Of a DNA stretch of 64,000 bases, positions 1 to 13,524 are shown one piece after another. Both the position numbers and the translations under genes were made by a program. Source of the stretch: Granulicella cerasi (GTDB lineage Bacteria > Acidobacteriota > Terriglobia > Terriglobales > Acidobacteriaceae); the NCBI RefSeq assembly GCF_025685575.1, contig NZ_JAGSYD010000003.1:496001-560000 (forward strand), written 5' to 3'. The notes under the pieces are model-generated. The model saw nothing but the letters and a program-made list of their open reading frames with translations, searched no databases and was not told the DNA's origin. Numbering within the stretch: position 1 is the stretch's first letter; the number at the start of each line of letters is the position of its first letter.

Positions 1-2
1 AG

Positions 3-3000
3 AACATCAACCAGGAGATGGTCTCCGAGGTGCAGATCTCGACCTCGGCCTTCGGTGCCGATCAGGCGAAAGGCCCCATCAACATCAACGTAGCGACGAA
101 GGCCGGCACACGTCTCTTCCACGGCTCGGCGTACACCTACTTCCGCTCGCACTCGCTGAACACGGAGAACTGGTTCTCGAAGAATCAGGGCCTACCCGAC
201 GCGCAGGACCGCTACCTCTATCCGGGCGCACAGATCTCCGGCCCGATTCTCGTGCCCGGCACCAGCTTCAACCGCTCCAAGAAGCTGACCTTTTTCGTCG
301 GCGCAGAAGACTATGTGCAGCGCGGAACCTATGCATACGGCAACGCGCTGCAGTCGTCGATCCTCGCGCTGGTGCCTACCGCGAACATGCGTAACGGCAA
401 CTTCACGGCAGCGGAACTTGCGAACTATCTCGGCACGGACGCTGGAACGATCACCTCATCGTGCGGCACCGGCGCGCTCGCCAACTACATCCACCTTTGC
501 GGCGTGCCGACCGGCACCACGAACTCCGGGGTCGTGGTGACCAACGGCAACCTCGGCGTTGCAGGCATGGACCCCAATGCGCGCATCCTGATGAACACGA
601 TGCCGCTGCCGAACCGCCCTACGACCGGCGGCTACAACTACGTCACCACGAACTTCACGAACAATGATCTGTGGCAGATCGTCTCCCGCGTAGATGCGAA
701 CGTGAGCGACCGCTTCAAGATGTACTTCACGTACTCGGCCGAGCGCGGACGCAATACAGGCATCCCGGAAGCGCAGTATTACTCGCCTGCAAACGGTGGC
801 CCGCTGATGGGTGGTGTGGACACGCCGGGCAAGAGCACGGCGCGCGTCTTCACGCAGTCGGCCAGCATCAACACGACATGGATCCTCAACTCGCACATGA
901 CGAACGAGGCATACATCTCGTCGGCGCTGAACCGTAACGACTTCGCACTCGCGCATCCCGAGCAGCTCTACAGCTCCACGCTCGGCTACACCTACTCGGG
1001 CATCTACCCGAACGCGACGAAGATCATCCCGTCGTTCGCGGACTACAACGCAGACGGCCTTCCCATCGCGCTGTACCCCGACACCTCGAACGGTCCTTAC
1101 TTCACGCACACCTTCACGCCGACCTTCGGTGACAACTTCTCCGACGTGTGGCGCACGCATACCTTCAAGATCGGTGTCTACGTGCAGCGCGCGGTGTCGA
1201 ACGTGAACACGAACATCACGGCTGACCAGGTTCCGACGGCGGTCAACGGACTCATCACGCAGTACTACCTGCCGAACGGCTCGTCGATCACCAACCCGGA
1301 CGGCACCACCAGCCGCACGCTGAGCGGTAACAACTATCTTGCGGACTTCGCCATCGGCGACATCACGCAGTTCTTCCAGACCAACCAGCAGCGCAACCTG
1401 AACCTCTACTACTGGAACACGGACTTCTTCGCGACCGATACGTGGAAGGTGACGAATCGCCTGACGCTAACCCTCGGTCTGCGCTTCGATCACCTGGGCG
1501 CGTGGCAGGATACGCACGGCAACGGCATCGCCGTCTTCAGCGATAAGTACTACAACAACCCCGTCATCCAGAGCTTCCCTGGCCTCTCGTGGCACGGCAT
1601 CGATCCGTCCTTGCCGAACTCCGGCACGCCGGGCCGCATGTTCTTCTACTCGCCGCGTGCGGGCCTTGCCTACGATCTCTACGGCAACGGCAAGACCGTG
1701 CTGCGTGGTGGCTTCGGTCTCTATCGTTCGCATGATCCTTCCAGCAGCTACGCAAATGCGGCGGCCACCGCAGCGGGAACCTACAGCTCCACGGCTGGCG
1801 GCGCAGGCATCAACCTCGGCAAGCTGACGCTGGGCACTACCTCGGCGGCCGACTGCACCAACCGCACCATCTCGCAGCTGAACTCGAAGTGCCCGTCGCT
1901 GAACTCCGTGGTGTACGGCCTCAGCAGCAGCGACGACCAGCAGCCGCTCACCTACACCTATAACTTCACCGTGACGCAGGCCGTCGCGAAGAAGACGGTC
2001 TTCCAGATCGGCTACGCAGGCTCGCGCTCGCAGCACCTGCTGCTGCAGGGCGGCCTGCAGAACGTCAACGCTCTGCCCATCGGCGCGCTCTTCGCTCCGA
2101 ACCCGATCACCGGTGTGGTGAAGCTGCCCACTGCGCTCTCCATCGCGGAGCAGGGCGACTTCCGCCGCTATAAGCCGTATCAGGCTGTGGAAGTGCCGCG
2201 CCACCTTGGCTACTCCAACTACAACGCGCTGCAGATCGGCCTGAACCGCACCGCAGGTCATCTGCGTGTGGGCGTCAACTACACATGGTCGAAGTCGCTC
2301 GGCATCCGCACCATCAGCGGACAGCCCGGTGACCCGATCTATCTGCGCAACAACTACGGTCCGCTCAACGCTGATCGCTCGGGCATCTTCAACGCGACGT
2401 ACACGGCGGATTTCGGCACGCATCACTTCGCCGGCAAGCGCCTGCTGGGTGGCGTGACGAACGGCTGGGAAGCTTCGGGCATCACCGGCTATCAGGCGGG
2501 CCCGAACATCCAGGCGAACTACAGCTTCAGCTTCAAGGCCAAGGGCGTCCTGACGCAGACGCTTCCCGGCGGCACTACGCAGACGGTCAACGTGAACAAC
2601 ACGACCTTCCTCGGCACGCCGGAAGTGAGCCTGCAGCCGCTGCTCACCTGCGACCCGCGCACCGGCCTGAAGGACAAGCAGTACGTTCGCGGCGATTGCT
2701 TCCAGCTGCCGGGCATCGGCACGAAGAACGGACCGTTCAACTACCCATACATCCACGGACCGGCATACTTCTCGACCGACCTCACCGTCGTGAAGCACTT
2801 CCGCATGGGCGGACAGAAAGACCTGCAGTTCCGCTTTGCAGCCTTCAACTTCCTCAACCACCCGATCACCAGCTACTCCGCGCGTTTCCCGAACGAGTCG
2901 AACCTGATCTACACGGGCTCGACCACGAACCCTGTACTGAGCAACCCCGACACCGGCAACTGCTCGGTCATCGGTTCGCAGTGCTTCGGCTACGCGGGCT

Positions 3001-3050
3001 ACAAGCAGGGGCGTCGCGTGGTGGAAGTCGCCGCCAAGTACTCCTTCTAA
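3..3050 (+). CDS. TonB-dependent receptor, Oar-like, C-terminal part (5' truncated)
   Basis: Outer-membrane active importer, here cut by the window edge. The frame is already open at base 3 and the first in-frame ATG (18) lies inside the plug domain, so it is not a real start. The visible start (QISTSAFGADQAKG, then NVATKAGT and FHGSAYTYFRS) is typical of the plug region of Oar-type receptors. It is followed by long barrel repeats, for example TDTWKVTNRLTLTLGLRFDH and the late FRFAAFNFLNHP. It ends in AAKYSF, an aromatic C-terminus as expected for a barrel protein inserted by BAM. At about 1016 residues visible it would match the usual 1100-1200 residues of Acidobacteriota receptors. A strong terminator follows. 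The glycosidases downstream suggest an oligosaccharide substrate (inference). Confidence 0.93.
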   Translation, partial: NINQEMVSEVQISTSAFGADQAKGPININVATKAGTRLFHGSAYTYFRSHSLNTENWFSKNQGLPDAQDRYLYPGAQISGPILVPGTSFNRSKKLTFFVGAEDYVQRGTYAYGNALQSSILALVPTANMRNGNFTAAELANYLGTDAGTITSSCGTGALANYIHLCGVPTGTTNSGVVVTNGNLGVAGMDPNARILMNTMPLPNRPTTGGYNYVTTNFTNNDLWQIVSRVDANVSDRFKMYFTYSAERGRNTGIPEAQYYSPANGGPLMGGVDTPGKSTARVFTQSASINTTWILNSHMTNEAYISSALNRNDFALAHPEQLYSSTLGYTYSGIYPNATKIIPSFADYNADGLPIALYPDTSNGPYFTHTFTPTFGDNFSDVWRTHTFKIGVYVQRAVSNVNTNITADQVPTAVNGLITQYYLPNGSSITNPDGTTSRTLSGNNYLADFAIGDITQFFQTNQQRNLNLYYWNTDFFATDTWKVTNRLTLTLGLRFDHLGAWQDTHGNGIAVFSDKYYNNPVIQSFPGLSWHGIDPSLPNSGTPGRMFFYSPRAGLAYDLYGNGKTVLRGGFGLYRSHDPSSSYANAAATAAGTYSSTAGGAGINLGKLTLGTTSAADCTNRTISQLNSKCPSLNSVVYGLSSSDDQQPLTYTYNFTVTQAVAKKTVFQIGYAGSRSQHLLLQGGLQNVNALPIGALFAPNPITGVVKLPTALSIAEQGDFRRYKPYQAVEVPRHLGYSNYNALQIGLNRTAGHLRVGVNYTWSKSLGIRTISGQPGDPIYLRNNYGPLNADRSGIFNATYTADFGTHHFAGKRLLGGVTNGWEASGITGYQAGPNIQANYSFSFKAKGVLTQTLPGGTTQTVNVNNTTFLGTPEVSLQPLLTCDPRTGLKDKQYVRGDCFQLPGIGTKNGPFNYPYIHGPAYFSTDLTVVKHFRMGGQKDLQFRFAAFNFLNHPITSYSARFPNESNLIYTGSTTNPVLSNPDTGNCSVIGSQCFGYAGYKQGRRVVEVAAKYSF

Positions 3051-3057
3051 CCAACAA

Positions 3058-3095
3058 GTCCCCTGCTTGCCGCAGAGCGAGCAGGGGACGCATTT
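3058..3095 (+). terminator. Rho-independent terminator after the receptor gene
   Basis: A perfect 10-bp stem, GTCCCCTGCT (3058-3067) with AGCAGGGGAC (3080-3089), is followed by a short T-run (CATTTTC). It lies 8 bp after the receptor stop, so the following glycosidase probably has its own promoter or depends on read-through. Confidence 0.8.
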
Positions 3096-3128
3096 TCCCT
3101 CCACAACCCTCTACAAACCCGGAACCCC

Positions 3129-6819
<3,691 letters not shown>

Positions 6820-6830
6820 TCCGTGTCGGG

Positions 6831-6836
6831 TATAAT
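6831..6836 (+). promoter_or_regulatory. -10 element of the tRNA-Ser promoter
   Basis: A consensus TATAAT hexamer lies 12 bp before the first tRNA base and 11 bp after the GH1 stop. No convincing -35 hexamer is visible at the usual distance, so the assignment rests on the -10 box and its position. Confidence 0.5.
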
Positions 6837-6848
6837 CAGACACACGCA

Positions 6849-6941
6849 GGACAGTTGGCCGAGAGGCTGAAGGCGGCGGTTTGCTAAACCGTTATAGGAC
6901 CAAAAGTTCTATCGGGGGTTCGAATCCCCCACTGTCCGCCA
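6849..6941 (+). tRNA. tRNA-Ser (anticodon GCT)
   Basis: Acceptor strands GGACAGT (6849-6855) and ACTGTCC (6931-6937) pair fully, followed by G and an encoded CCA. The anticodon loop TTGCTAA (6881-6887) reads GCT, for AGC/AGU codons. A long variable arm (around TAGGACC...GGTTC-side stem) marks a class II tRNA, and the T arm is GGGGGTTCGAATCCCCC. A 14-bp hairpin terminator follows. The CRISPR-Cas locus starts about 270 bp downstream. Confidence 0.97.
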
Positions 6942-6977
6942 GATTGATCCGAAGGCTAAATTCTTCGGCCTGAGGAA

Positions 6978-7009
6978 GTAGAAAAGCCCGCGAAAGCGGG
7001 CTTTTCTAC
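6978..7009. terminator. strong bidirectional terminator after tRNA-Ser
   Basis: A perfect 14-bp stem, GTAGAAAAGCCCGC (6978-6991) with GCGGGCTTTTCTAC (6996-7009), has a GAAA loop. The A-run and T-run are built into the stem, so it can work in both directions. Confidence 0.85.
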
Positions 7010-7207
7010 GTTTAAAGTTCTGGCTTCAGAAGCCTCTGGGAAAAATTCGAGATGCGTTGCTTTCTGGAGAAGCAACCGACCGACCACGTCATGGAGACTT
7101 GGAATCATCTTTCGTTCGGCACATTCTGCCAATGGTAAGTTTTTCTTGAACAGAGACAGAATATTCTGCCGTCTGCAGTTTTGCTCGCTCCGCAGTCCAT
7201 CAGATGG
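7010..7207. other. upstream region of the cas operon
   Basis: About 200 bp without a gene, lower in GC than its surroundings. It must hold the cas promoter, but I could not pick a convincing -35/-10 pair. No repeat of the tRNA 3' end (attachment site) was seen here. Confidence 0.4.
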
Positions 7208-9481
7208 ATGTCCAATATGCCAAAGAGCCTACAAGGAACGTTTGCCCATACCGCACCTGATTCCCCGCAAGAACAATGGGAGCCTCTGCATGTTCATCTG
7301 CACGAAGTTGCAAAACTGGCTGAAGCATTCGCGTCAGCCTTTCATGCAGGCTCATGGGGCAACGCTCTCGGTCTACTCCACGATCTAGGCAAAGCATCCG
7401 ACGAATTTCAAAGATACCTGCGACACTCCTCAGGCATAGCAGCTCAGGACGCATCAGAAAATGAGACATCACCAGGTCGCGTCAATCACTCAACCTTTGG
7501 GGCCCGGCACGCGGCGCAGGTATTTCCAGATGCGATCGGGAGGATACTTGCGTTCTGCATCGCAGGCCATCATGCCGGACTTCCTGACGCATTCGCCGAA
7601 GAGGATGTGAAGGGACGCGCAACCATGAACGAGCGCCTCGATCCGCAGCAGCAGTGGATCCCATCAGTCGATGCGGATCTGCCCCATGTAGATACCCCAA
7701 CATTCCCTAAGCTGCAATGCGAATCGCCCAGAGAGCAGGCATTCACCATGGGCTTCTTTACGCGCATGCTTTTCTCTTGCCTCATCGATGCGGACCGCAC
7801 CTGCACCGAAGCATTCTGCTCTCCGGAAAGGGCGGAAGAGCGCGCGTTGCCACAACCATCACTCGCCGATCTGCGTGAGCAGTTGGATCGCTACCTGCAC
7901 GAGAAACAGCATGCTGCGGAAGCGACGCCTGTAAACCTGCTGCGTCGCTCCATCCTCGATCAATGCCTGAATGCGGCCAAGGGACGCCCCGGTGTCTACT
8001 CACTTCAAGTTCCAACCGGCGGGGGCAAGACGTTATCCTCTCTTGCATTCGCACTGCACCATGCGTCCGACAAGACGCGGCGCGTAGTCATGGCGATTCC
8101 CTTCACGAGCATCATCGAACAAACTGCCGACGAGTATCGCAAAGCACTTGGCATTCATGCCGAACGTGGGCTGGTGGAACACCACACGAACATCGCACCC
8201 CAGAAAGATACACGCGCCAACCAGATGGCTGCCGAAAACTGGGATGCGCCGCTGATCGTCACAACGAATGTGCAGTTGCTTGAAAGTTTGTTCGCCGCTC
8301 GCACGCGCGCTTGCCGCAAGCTGCATCGATTGGCCAACAGCATCATCGTGCTGGATGAAGCACAGACACTGCCCGTCGACTTGCTCGCGCCCACGCTACG
8401 AGCACTGCATGAGCTCGTGGAGAACTATGGATGCACTATCGTGTTGTGTACAGCAACGCAACCCGCGCTGGAGTATCGCGCAGAAGAATTCCCGATCGGC
8501 TTACAGCAGGTGAAGCCGATCATGGAAGCGCCTGAGATACTCTTTGCTCAGATGCGACGTGCAGAGGTCGACCATGTTGGCAAACTCACGGATGAGGATT
8601 TATCGCGCCGCCTGGCTGCTGAGGAACAGGTGCTCTGCATCGTCAGCACGCGTCGCGACGCGGCCAGCCTCTTCACGCTGCTGCGTGGACGTTGCCATGC
8701 CGATAGCGTATTTCACCTGAGCACACTGATGTGTGGCGCGCACCGCAGAGAAGTATTGGAAAAAATTCGTAAGCGTTTGAGGCCAGAGACCGGCTCACCT
8801 CTACCGACACGCATTGTCAGCACATCGCTGATTGAAGCGGGCGTGGATATTGATCTGCCCGTGGTTTACCGCGCCGACGCAGGCTTCGATTCCATCGCGC
8901 AAGCCGCAGGCCGCTGCAATCGAGAAGGGCGTCTCGCCATGGGGAGCGTCCATGTTTTCACCCCCGAGCGTGCTCTGCCGAGAGGTCAACAACAGGCCGC
9001 AGCGAACACCGCAAAAGAACTCCGTCCGCAATTTGCCGATCCGCTCACGCCTGAAGCAATCCGTGAATACTTCCGTCTCACCTACTGGAAGCGAACCGCT
9101 GATTGGGACAAGCATCGCGTGCTCGAATGTATGAAGGTTGGCTCACGCTCGGAGGAGCTGTTCTTTCAATTCCGCACCATGGAAGAGAGATACGTTCTGA
9201 TTCGGGAAAAGTCGGTACCGATATTGGTTCCTTACGATATAGGAGCAAAGGCTCTGGCGCGCGATTTACAGAATCCCCATATAGACTTTGTCTCACAACG
9301 CAGATTGCAACCCTATCTTGTCTCCGTGCCGGAGTATGCGGCAAAGGAACTTGAACATGCCGGTGCCCTTCTCCAACATGAGTCGGGCGTCTGCATTCTT
9401 CTTCGCGAAGATCTTTATTCGGACGACAAGGGATTGCAATGTACGGACATCAAGCTCGACTCGATGTTGTGGAGTGTCTGA
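7208..9481 (+). CDS. cas3: type I-C CRISPR-associated helicase-nuclease Cas3 (HD domain + SF2 helicase)
   Basis: Effector nuclease-helicase recruited by Cascade to degrade target DNA. An N-terminal HD nuclease carries LLHDLGKASDEF (His58-Asp59, counted from this start). The helicase has Walker A PTGGGKT (Lys274), motif II DEAQ (383-386) in place of DExH, and the motif VI region AAGRCNREGR. Domain order and a length of about 757 residues fit Cas3 of subtype I-C. The open frame extends upstream to a TTG at 7181. I prefer ATG 7208 or 7217 because homology appears to begin near GTFAHTAPD. No clear ribosome binding site decides between them. First gene of the cas operon, 27 bp before cas5c. Confidence 0.95.
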   Translation: MSNMPKSLQGTFAHTAPDSPQEQWEPLHVHLHEVAKLAEAFASAFHAGSWGNALGLLHDLGKASDEFQRYLRHSSGIAAQDASENETSPGRVNHSTFGARHAAQVFPDAIGRILAFCIAGHHAGLPDAFAEEDVKGRATMNERLDPQQQWIPSVDADLPHVDTPTFPKLQCESPREQAFTMGFFTRMLFSCLIDADRTCTEAFCSPERAEERALPQPSLADLREQLDRYLHEKQHAAEATPVNLLRRSILDQCLNAAKGRPGVYSLQVPTGGGKTLSSLAFALHHASDKTRRVVMAIPFTSIIEQTADEYRKALGIHAERGLVEHHTNIAPQKDTRANQMAAENWDAPLIVTTNVQLLESLFAARTRACRKLHRLANSIIVLDEAQTLPVDLLAPTLRALHELVENYGCTIVLCTATQPALEYRAEEFPIGLQQVKPIMEAPEILFAQMRRAEVDHVGKLTDEDLSRRLAAEEQVLCIVSTRRDAASLFTLLRGRCHADSVFHLSTLMCGAHRREVLEKIRKRLRPETGSPLPTRIVSTSLIEAGVDIDLPVVYRADAGFDSIAQAAGRCNREGRLAMGSVHVFTPERALPRGQQQAAANTAKELRPQFADPLTPEAIREYFRLTYWKRTADWDKHRVLECMKVGSRSEELFFQFRTMEERYVLIREKSVPILVPYDIGAKALARDLQNPHIDFVSQRRLQPYLVSVPEYAAKELEHAGALLQHESGVCILLREDLYSDDKGLQCTDIKLDSMLWSV

Positions 9482-9508
9482 ACTGGCATGGCTGAGGAGT
9501 AACGGTTT

Positions 9509-10168
9509 ATGGCCTTTGGTGTAAGGATTCACTGCTGGGGAGAGTGGGCTTGTTTTTCCCGGCCCGAAATGAAAGTGGAACGAGTCAGCTATGACGCGAT
9601 GACTCCCTCAGCCGCACGTGGCGTACTCGAAGCAATCTATTGGAAGCCTGAGATCCGTTGGGTTATCGATCGCATCACGGTGCTGAAGCCGATTCGCTTC
9701 ACCTCACTGCGGCGCAACGAAGTGAAGGACAAAATTAGCGAGGCGACCGCGCGACGCGTGATGAATGCAGGCAGCGGAGAGCTCGGCATGGACGCCTCCG
9801 ATTCCGAGGTACGACAGCAACGTGCTGCGCTTCTGCTACGCGATGTGGGCTACATCATCGAAGCCCACTTTGAGATTGAAAGCGGTCCAGAAAACGCAGC
9901 GAAGCATCTGGATCAGTTCAATCGCAGAGCCAGACGTGGCGCATGCTTCACGCGCCCTTATCTAGGCTGTCGCGAGTTTGCCGCCTACTTTGAGTTGTTG
10001 GAAGGCGATGATGTGCCTGTCGTGAATGAAGCGCTTCTCGGCGAGCGCGACCTCGGATGGATGTTGCACGACATCGACTTTGCGCATGGCAAGGAAGCAA
10101 AATTCTTCCGCGCGACGATGCGTGATGGCGTCATTCACGTACCGCCGTTTGCAGGAGCCATCGCATGA
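9509..10168 (+). CDS. cas5c: type I-C Cascade subunit and pre-crRNA endonuclease Cas5c (Cas5d)
   Basis: In subtype I-C, which lacks Cas6, Cas5c cuts the repeat hairpin to release crRNA and then stays on the 5' handle in Cascade. The N-terminal RRM-like strand reads GVRIHCWGEWACFSRPE. Tyr44 (in EAIYW) and Lys132-His133 (in NAAKHLDQF) sit where the family has its Tyr/Lys/His catalytic set. FTRPYLGCREF is a family motif. The start follows a good GAGGAG site. The stop overlaps the cas8c ATG (ATGA), showing coupling. Confidence 0.95.
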   Translation: MAFGVRIHCWGEWACFSRPEMKVERVSYDAMTPSAARGVLEAIYWKPEIRWVIDRITVLKPIRFTSLRRNEVKDKISEATARRVMNAGSGELGMDASDSEVRQQRAALLLRDVGYIIEAHFEIESGPENAAKHLDQFNRRARRGACFTRPYLGCREFAAYFELLEGDDVPVVNEALLGERDLGWMLHDIDFAHGKEAKFFRATMRDGVIHVPPFAGAIA

Positions 10169-11928
10169 TCCTGCAACGACTCGCAGAGCATTACGATCGC
10201 ATGATCGCGAGCGGTGATACCTACCTCCCGCTTCACGGATCGTCTCAGCAGAAGATGAGCTTCTGCATCGTGCTCAACCCCGATGGCACACTCAATCAGT
10301 TCGAGTCGATGCTGCAGCAGGAGGGAAAGAGGCTTATCGCGCAATCGCTGATTGTGCCCGGCCAGAGCAAGCCCACGGGACAAGGCATCAATCCTTGCCT
10401 GCTGTGGGACAACGCTGCATACCTGCTGGGCTATACGGCTCTGCCTGAAAATCAGGAAAGAGCCAAACAGACGTTTCGGGCCTCACGCGAAAAGCATCTT
10501 GCGCTTGAAGACGCGGTTCATCATCCGTCTTACTCCGCCGTCTGTCGCTTCATGGAAGCCTGGTCGCCAGAGCTTGCCGGCGAGCATCCAGAGTTGGCGG
10601 AGAGCACGACAAACTTCGGCGTCTTCCGCATCGCAGGCGCCACGCGCTTCGTGCATCAAGAAGTGAACTTGCCTGATACAGAAAGCAAGAGTGAAAGCAG
10701 CGAAGAAGAGAGTGCGTTTTGCCTGGTGAGTGGCGAGCGTGCTCCCGCAGCACGCTTGCATGAGCCAAAGATCAAGGGTGTAGCCGGAGCGCAAAGCTCA
10801 GGAGCGCTTCTTGTATCGTTCAATGCCTCAGCGTTTACGTCCTATGGCAAAGACCAAAGCTTCAATGCTCCGGTCAGCACAAGCACTGTCTTCAAATATG
10901 CCAACGCGCTGAACCGCCTGCTACAGACGCGCAGCGTGCGCCTTGGTGATATGACCTTTGTTTATTGGGCCGATCACAGCTCTGTGGTTGAGAACCTCTT
11001 CGGCCTGACTTTCACCGGCACACGCGAAGAGCAGTCGACCAAAGAAGATGAAGCTCGCGTCAAGGAAGCAAAGCTTCTTCTCTCACAAGTTCGCAGCGGC
11101 ACGCAGAACAGCAAACTCGACCTCACAGAAGGCCCGACCAAGTTCTACATTCTAGGTCTCTCTCCAAACGCATCACGGCTTTCGGTTCGTATCTGGATCG
11201 AGGCCGATGCCGAAGAGATTTTCCGCAGACTTCGCGCGCATGTGGATGACTTTGCGTTGAAGGGTGGAAGCGATGAATTACCGCCGCCGTTATGGCTCGT
11301 AGCTGTAGCAACCGGTCGTGCAGAGCATGATGCAAATGGCCGGTTGAAGAGCTATGACAGCGACTCAGTCTCGCCGCTGCTTGCAGGCGAACTTGCGCGC
11401 TCCGTGCTTACAGGCGCTCCGTATCCGCAATCGCTCTTGGCAGCCATGGTCAGGCGCATTCAGGCTGACGGCGAAATCAGCTCCGTCCGCGTGCGCGCGA
11501 TCAAGGCGTGCCTCATTCGCAACACCCAACATACCGCTACCCCATTGAGGATTCCCATGGAACTCGACACCGACTACGCTGACATCCCTTATCGCTGCGG
11601 AAGATTGTTTGCCATTCTCGAAAAGGCCCAAAGCGATAGCCTGGGTGGCGACCTGAACTCCACAATCAAAGACCGCTACTTCTCCTCGGCAAGCGTCACC
11701 CCGGGGTTCATTCTCCCTCGACTCTTCCGGTTGAACGTACATCATCTGAACAAACTCGAAAGACCCAGCAAAATTTTCTACGAGCGTCTGATCGGCTCGA
11801 TCATGTCCGGCTCCTTCGACTTCCCGAAGCGACAGTCACTCGCTGAGCAAGGCCGCTTCGTGATCGGTTATTTTCAGCAGCGCCAAGACCTCTACACCAA
11901 GAAACAAGAGAAAGCCGAGGAGAACTAA
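10165..11928 (+). CDS. cas8c: type I-C Cascade large subunit Cas8c (Csd1)
   Basis: Large subunit that recognises the PAM and helps recruit Cas3. 587 residues is within the Csd1 range. Csd1-type motifs visible are [13 protein letters not shown] at the start, [15 protein letters not shown] around residue 75, [14 protein letters not shown] around 215, VYWADHS around 265 and [15 protein letters not shown] around 330. The C-terminal third probably also encodes the small subunit Cas11c from an internal start, as known for this subtype, but I could not fix that start. It is translationally coupled to cas5c (ATGA), and its last base overlaps the cas7c start. Confidence 0.95.
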   Translation: MILQRLAEHYDRMIASGDTYLPLHGSSQQKMSFCIVLNPDGTLNQFESMLQQEGKRLIAQSLIVPGQSKPTGQGINPCLLWDNAAYLLGYTALPENQERAKQTFRASREKHLALEDAVHHPSYSAVCRFMEAWSPELAGEHPELAESTTNFGVFRIAGATRFVHQEVNLPDTESKSESSEEESAFCLVSGERAPAARLHEPKIKGVAGAQSSGALLVSFNASAFTSYGKDQSFNAPVSTSTVFKYANALNRLLQTRSVRLGDMTFVYWADHSSVVENLFGLTFTGTREEQSTKEDEARVKEAKLLLSQVRSGTQNSKLDLTEGPTKFYILGLSPNASRLSVRIWIEADAEEIFRRLRAHVDDFALKGGSDELPPPLWLVAVATGRAEHDANGRLKSYDSDSVSPLLAGELARSVLTGAPYPQSLLAAMVRRIQADGEISSVRVRAIKACLIRNTQHTATPLRIPMELDTDYADIPYRCGRLFAILEKAQSDSLGGDLNSTIKDRYFSSASVTPGFILPRLFRLNVHHLNKLERPSKIFYERLIGSIMSGSFDFPKRQSLAEQGRFVIGYFQQRQDLYTKKQEKAEEN

Positions 11929-12809
11929 TGAGCACCCCCGTCGCGCACCGCTATGATTTTGTCTACTTCTTCGAAGTCACCGATGGCAACCCAAACGGTG
12001 ATCCCGACGCAGGCAATCTGCCGCGTGTTGATCCTGAAACGAATCAAGGTCTGGTCACGGATGTCTGCCTCAAGCGCAAGGTTCGCAACTACGTTGCCGA
12101 AGTAAAAGCAAATGAACCGGGCTACAAGATCTACGTGCGCGAGAAGGCTGTCCTGAATCACCAGCATGACCTCGCGTACAAAGCACTGGACCTGAAGCCA
12201 GAGTCGAAGAAGCTCCCAAAGGACGAAGCAAAAGCCCGCGAAATCACTTCATGGATGTGCGCGAACTTTTTCGACATCCGCACCTTTGGCGCGGTGATGA
12301 CCACAGAAGTGAATAGCGGTCAGGTGCGCGGCCCGATCCAGCTCACCTTCTCTCGCAGCCTCGACCCTGTAGTCTCTGCTGAGTTCGCCATCACTCGCTG
12401 CGCGGTCACCAACGAGAAAGAAGCCGATAAGGAGCGCACGATTGGTCGCAAGTTCAACGTGCCCTACGGACTCTATCGCTGCCACGGCTTCCTCAACGCT
12501 TCGCTCGCGGGCGATACCAGCTTCACGGAGGACGATCTCGAACTCTTTAAGGAAGCGCTGAACAACATGTTCGAGACCGACCGCTCCGCAGCGCGTGGCA
12601 TGATGGCTCCAGTCCGCTGCTACGCCTTCAGGCACGAGAAAAAGACGGGCAACGCACGCGCGGATCAACTCTTCAACCATGTGAAGGCTGCACTGCGTCC
12701 TGAGGTCGTTGCCGAGAACCGCCCGCCACGCTCACGCGCTGACTACGATATCCATATCGAAGGCACTCTGCCCGAGGGTGTCACTCTCGAAGAGTGGGTG
12801 ACCGCCTGA
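11928..12809 (+). CDS. cas7c: type I-C Cascade backbone subunit Cas7c (Csd2)
   Basis: Forms the helical backbone that holds the crRNA. 293 residues is the usual length. The N-terminal signature [20 protein letters not shown] (11-30) and the later [12 protein letters not shown] and [11 protein letters not shown] are diagnostic of Csd2. The start overlaps the cas8c stop by one base (TAATG). The next gene, cas4, begins one base after the TGA, so the four effector genes are read as one coupled unit. Confidence 0.97.
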   Translation: MSTPVAHRYDFVYFFEVTDGNPNGDPDAGNLPRVDPETNQGLVTDVCLKRKVRNYVAEVKANEPGYKIYVREKAVLNHQHDLAYKALDLKPESKKLPKDEAKAREITSWMCANFFDIRTFGAVMTTEVNSGQVRGPIQLTFSRSLDPVVSAEFAITRCAVTNEKEADKERTIGRKFNVPYGLYRCHGFLNASLAGDTSFTEDDLELFKEALNNMFETDRSAARGMMAPVRCYAFRHEKKTGNARADQLFNHVKAALRPEVVAENRPPRSRADYDIHIEGTLPEGVTLEEWVTA

Positions 12810-12810
12810 T

Positions 12811-13524
12811 ATGACACCAGGGCCGCAGATCGCAACGCTCGTCGACGACAGCCTGCCGATCAGCGGCCTGCAACATCTCGCGTTCTGCCCGCGGCAGTGG
12901 GCGCTGATACATCTCGAGCAGGTGTGGAGCGAAAACCGTTTGACCGCAGAAGGTCGCCTGCTACATGAGCAGGCTGACCTTCCCGGCCAGACGCGTCGTC
13001 GCGAACTGCGCACCGTGCGCGGCATGATGATCGAAAGCCGCAAGCTACGTCTTACGGGACGAGCCGACATCGTCGAGTTCCGTCCACAACCCTATCCTGT
13101 CGAGTACAAGCGCGGAAAGCGCAAGCCGAACGACTGCGATCTCGTCCAACTTTGCGCTCAGGCTCTGTGTCTTGAAGAAATGCTCGAAACAGCAGTTCCA
13201 GAAGGCGCTATCTTCTATGGCGATCCGCGTCGTCGTCTGGAAGTGAGCTTCACCGAAGAACTACGCGCACGCACACGACATTTAGCGGAGCAAATGCATC
13301 GGCTCTACGCCAACGGCACAACACCCGCAGCACAGCCCGGCAAGCACTGCCGCAACTGTTCACTGGTAGACCGGTGCCTGCCTGAGGCCACTGAGCACAA
13401 CGATGTTCTGAAGCGCTGGAGTACAGCTCAAATCCGCGCACTAAAAGCTGAGGATAAGCATGCGGAAGCTGCTCAACACGCTGCACGTCATGACGCAAGG
13501 CGCCTATCTGCACCGCGATGGTGA
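12811..13524 (+). CDS. cas4: CRISPR-associated exonuclease Cas4 (type I-C)
   Basis: Fe-S nuclease that trims prespacers and sets PAM orientation together with Cas1-Cas2. The four cluster cysteines are visible: Cys26 (LAFCPRQW) and Cys180, Cys183 and Cys189 (KHCRNCSLVDRC). The RecB-type core is ADIVEF and VEYKRGKRK, followed by DLVQLCAQALCLEE. The 237 residues include a charged, Ala/Arg-rich tail of about 35 residues beyond the last Cys. Its last 65 bp overlap the cas1 start in another frame, longer than the usual few bases. Confidence 0.94.
   Translation: MTPGPQIATLVDDSLPISGLQHLAFCPRQWALIHLEQVWSENRLTAEGRLLHEQADLPGQTRRRELRTVRGMMIESRKLRLTGRADIVEFRPQPYPVEYKRGKRKPNDCDLVQLCAQALCLEEMLETAVPEGAIFYGDPRRRLEVSFTEELRARTRHLAEQMHRLYANGTTPAAQPGKHCRNCSLVDRCLPEATEHNDVLKRWSTAQIRALKAEDKHAEAAQHAARHDARRLSAPRW

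Noticed and set aside
456..1160. Long antisense frames opposite the receptor and most other genes (for example also 1467-3104, 5281-6843, 47459-48637 and 62128-63162)
   Set aside because: High-GC coding bias leaves the complementary frames open. Their translations are Arg/Val/His-rich without domains, and the opposite strand carries a clear family member each time.
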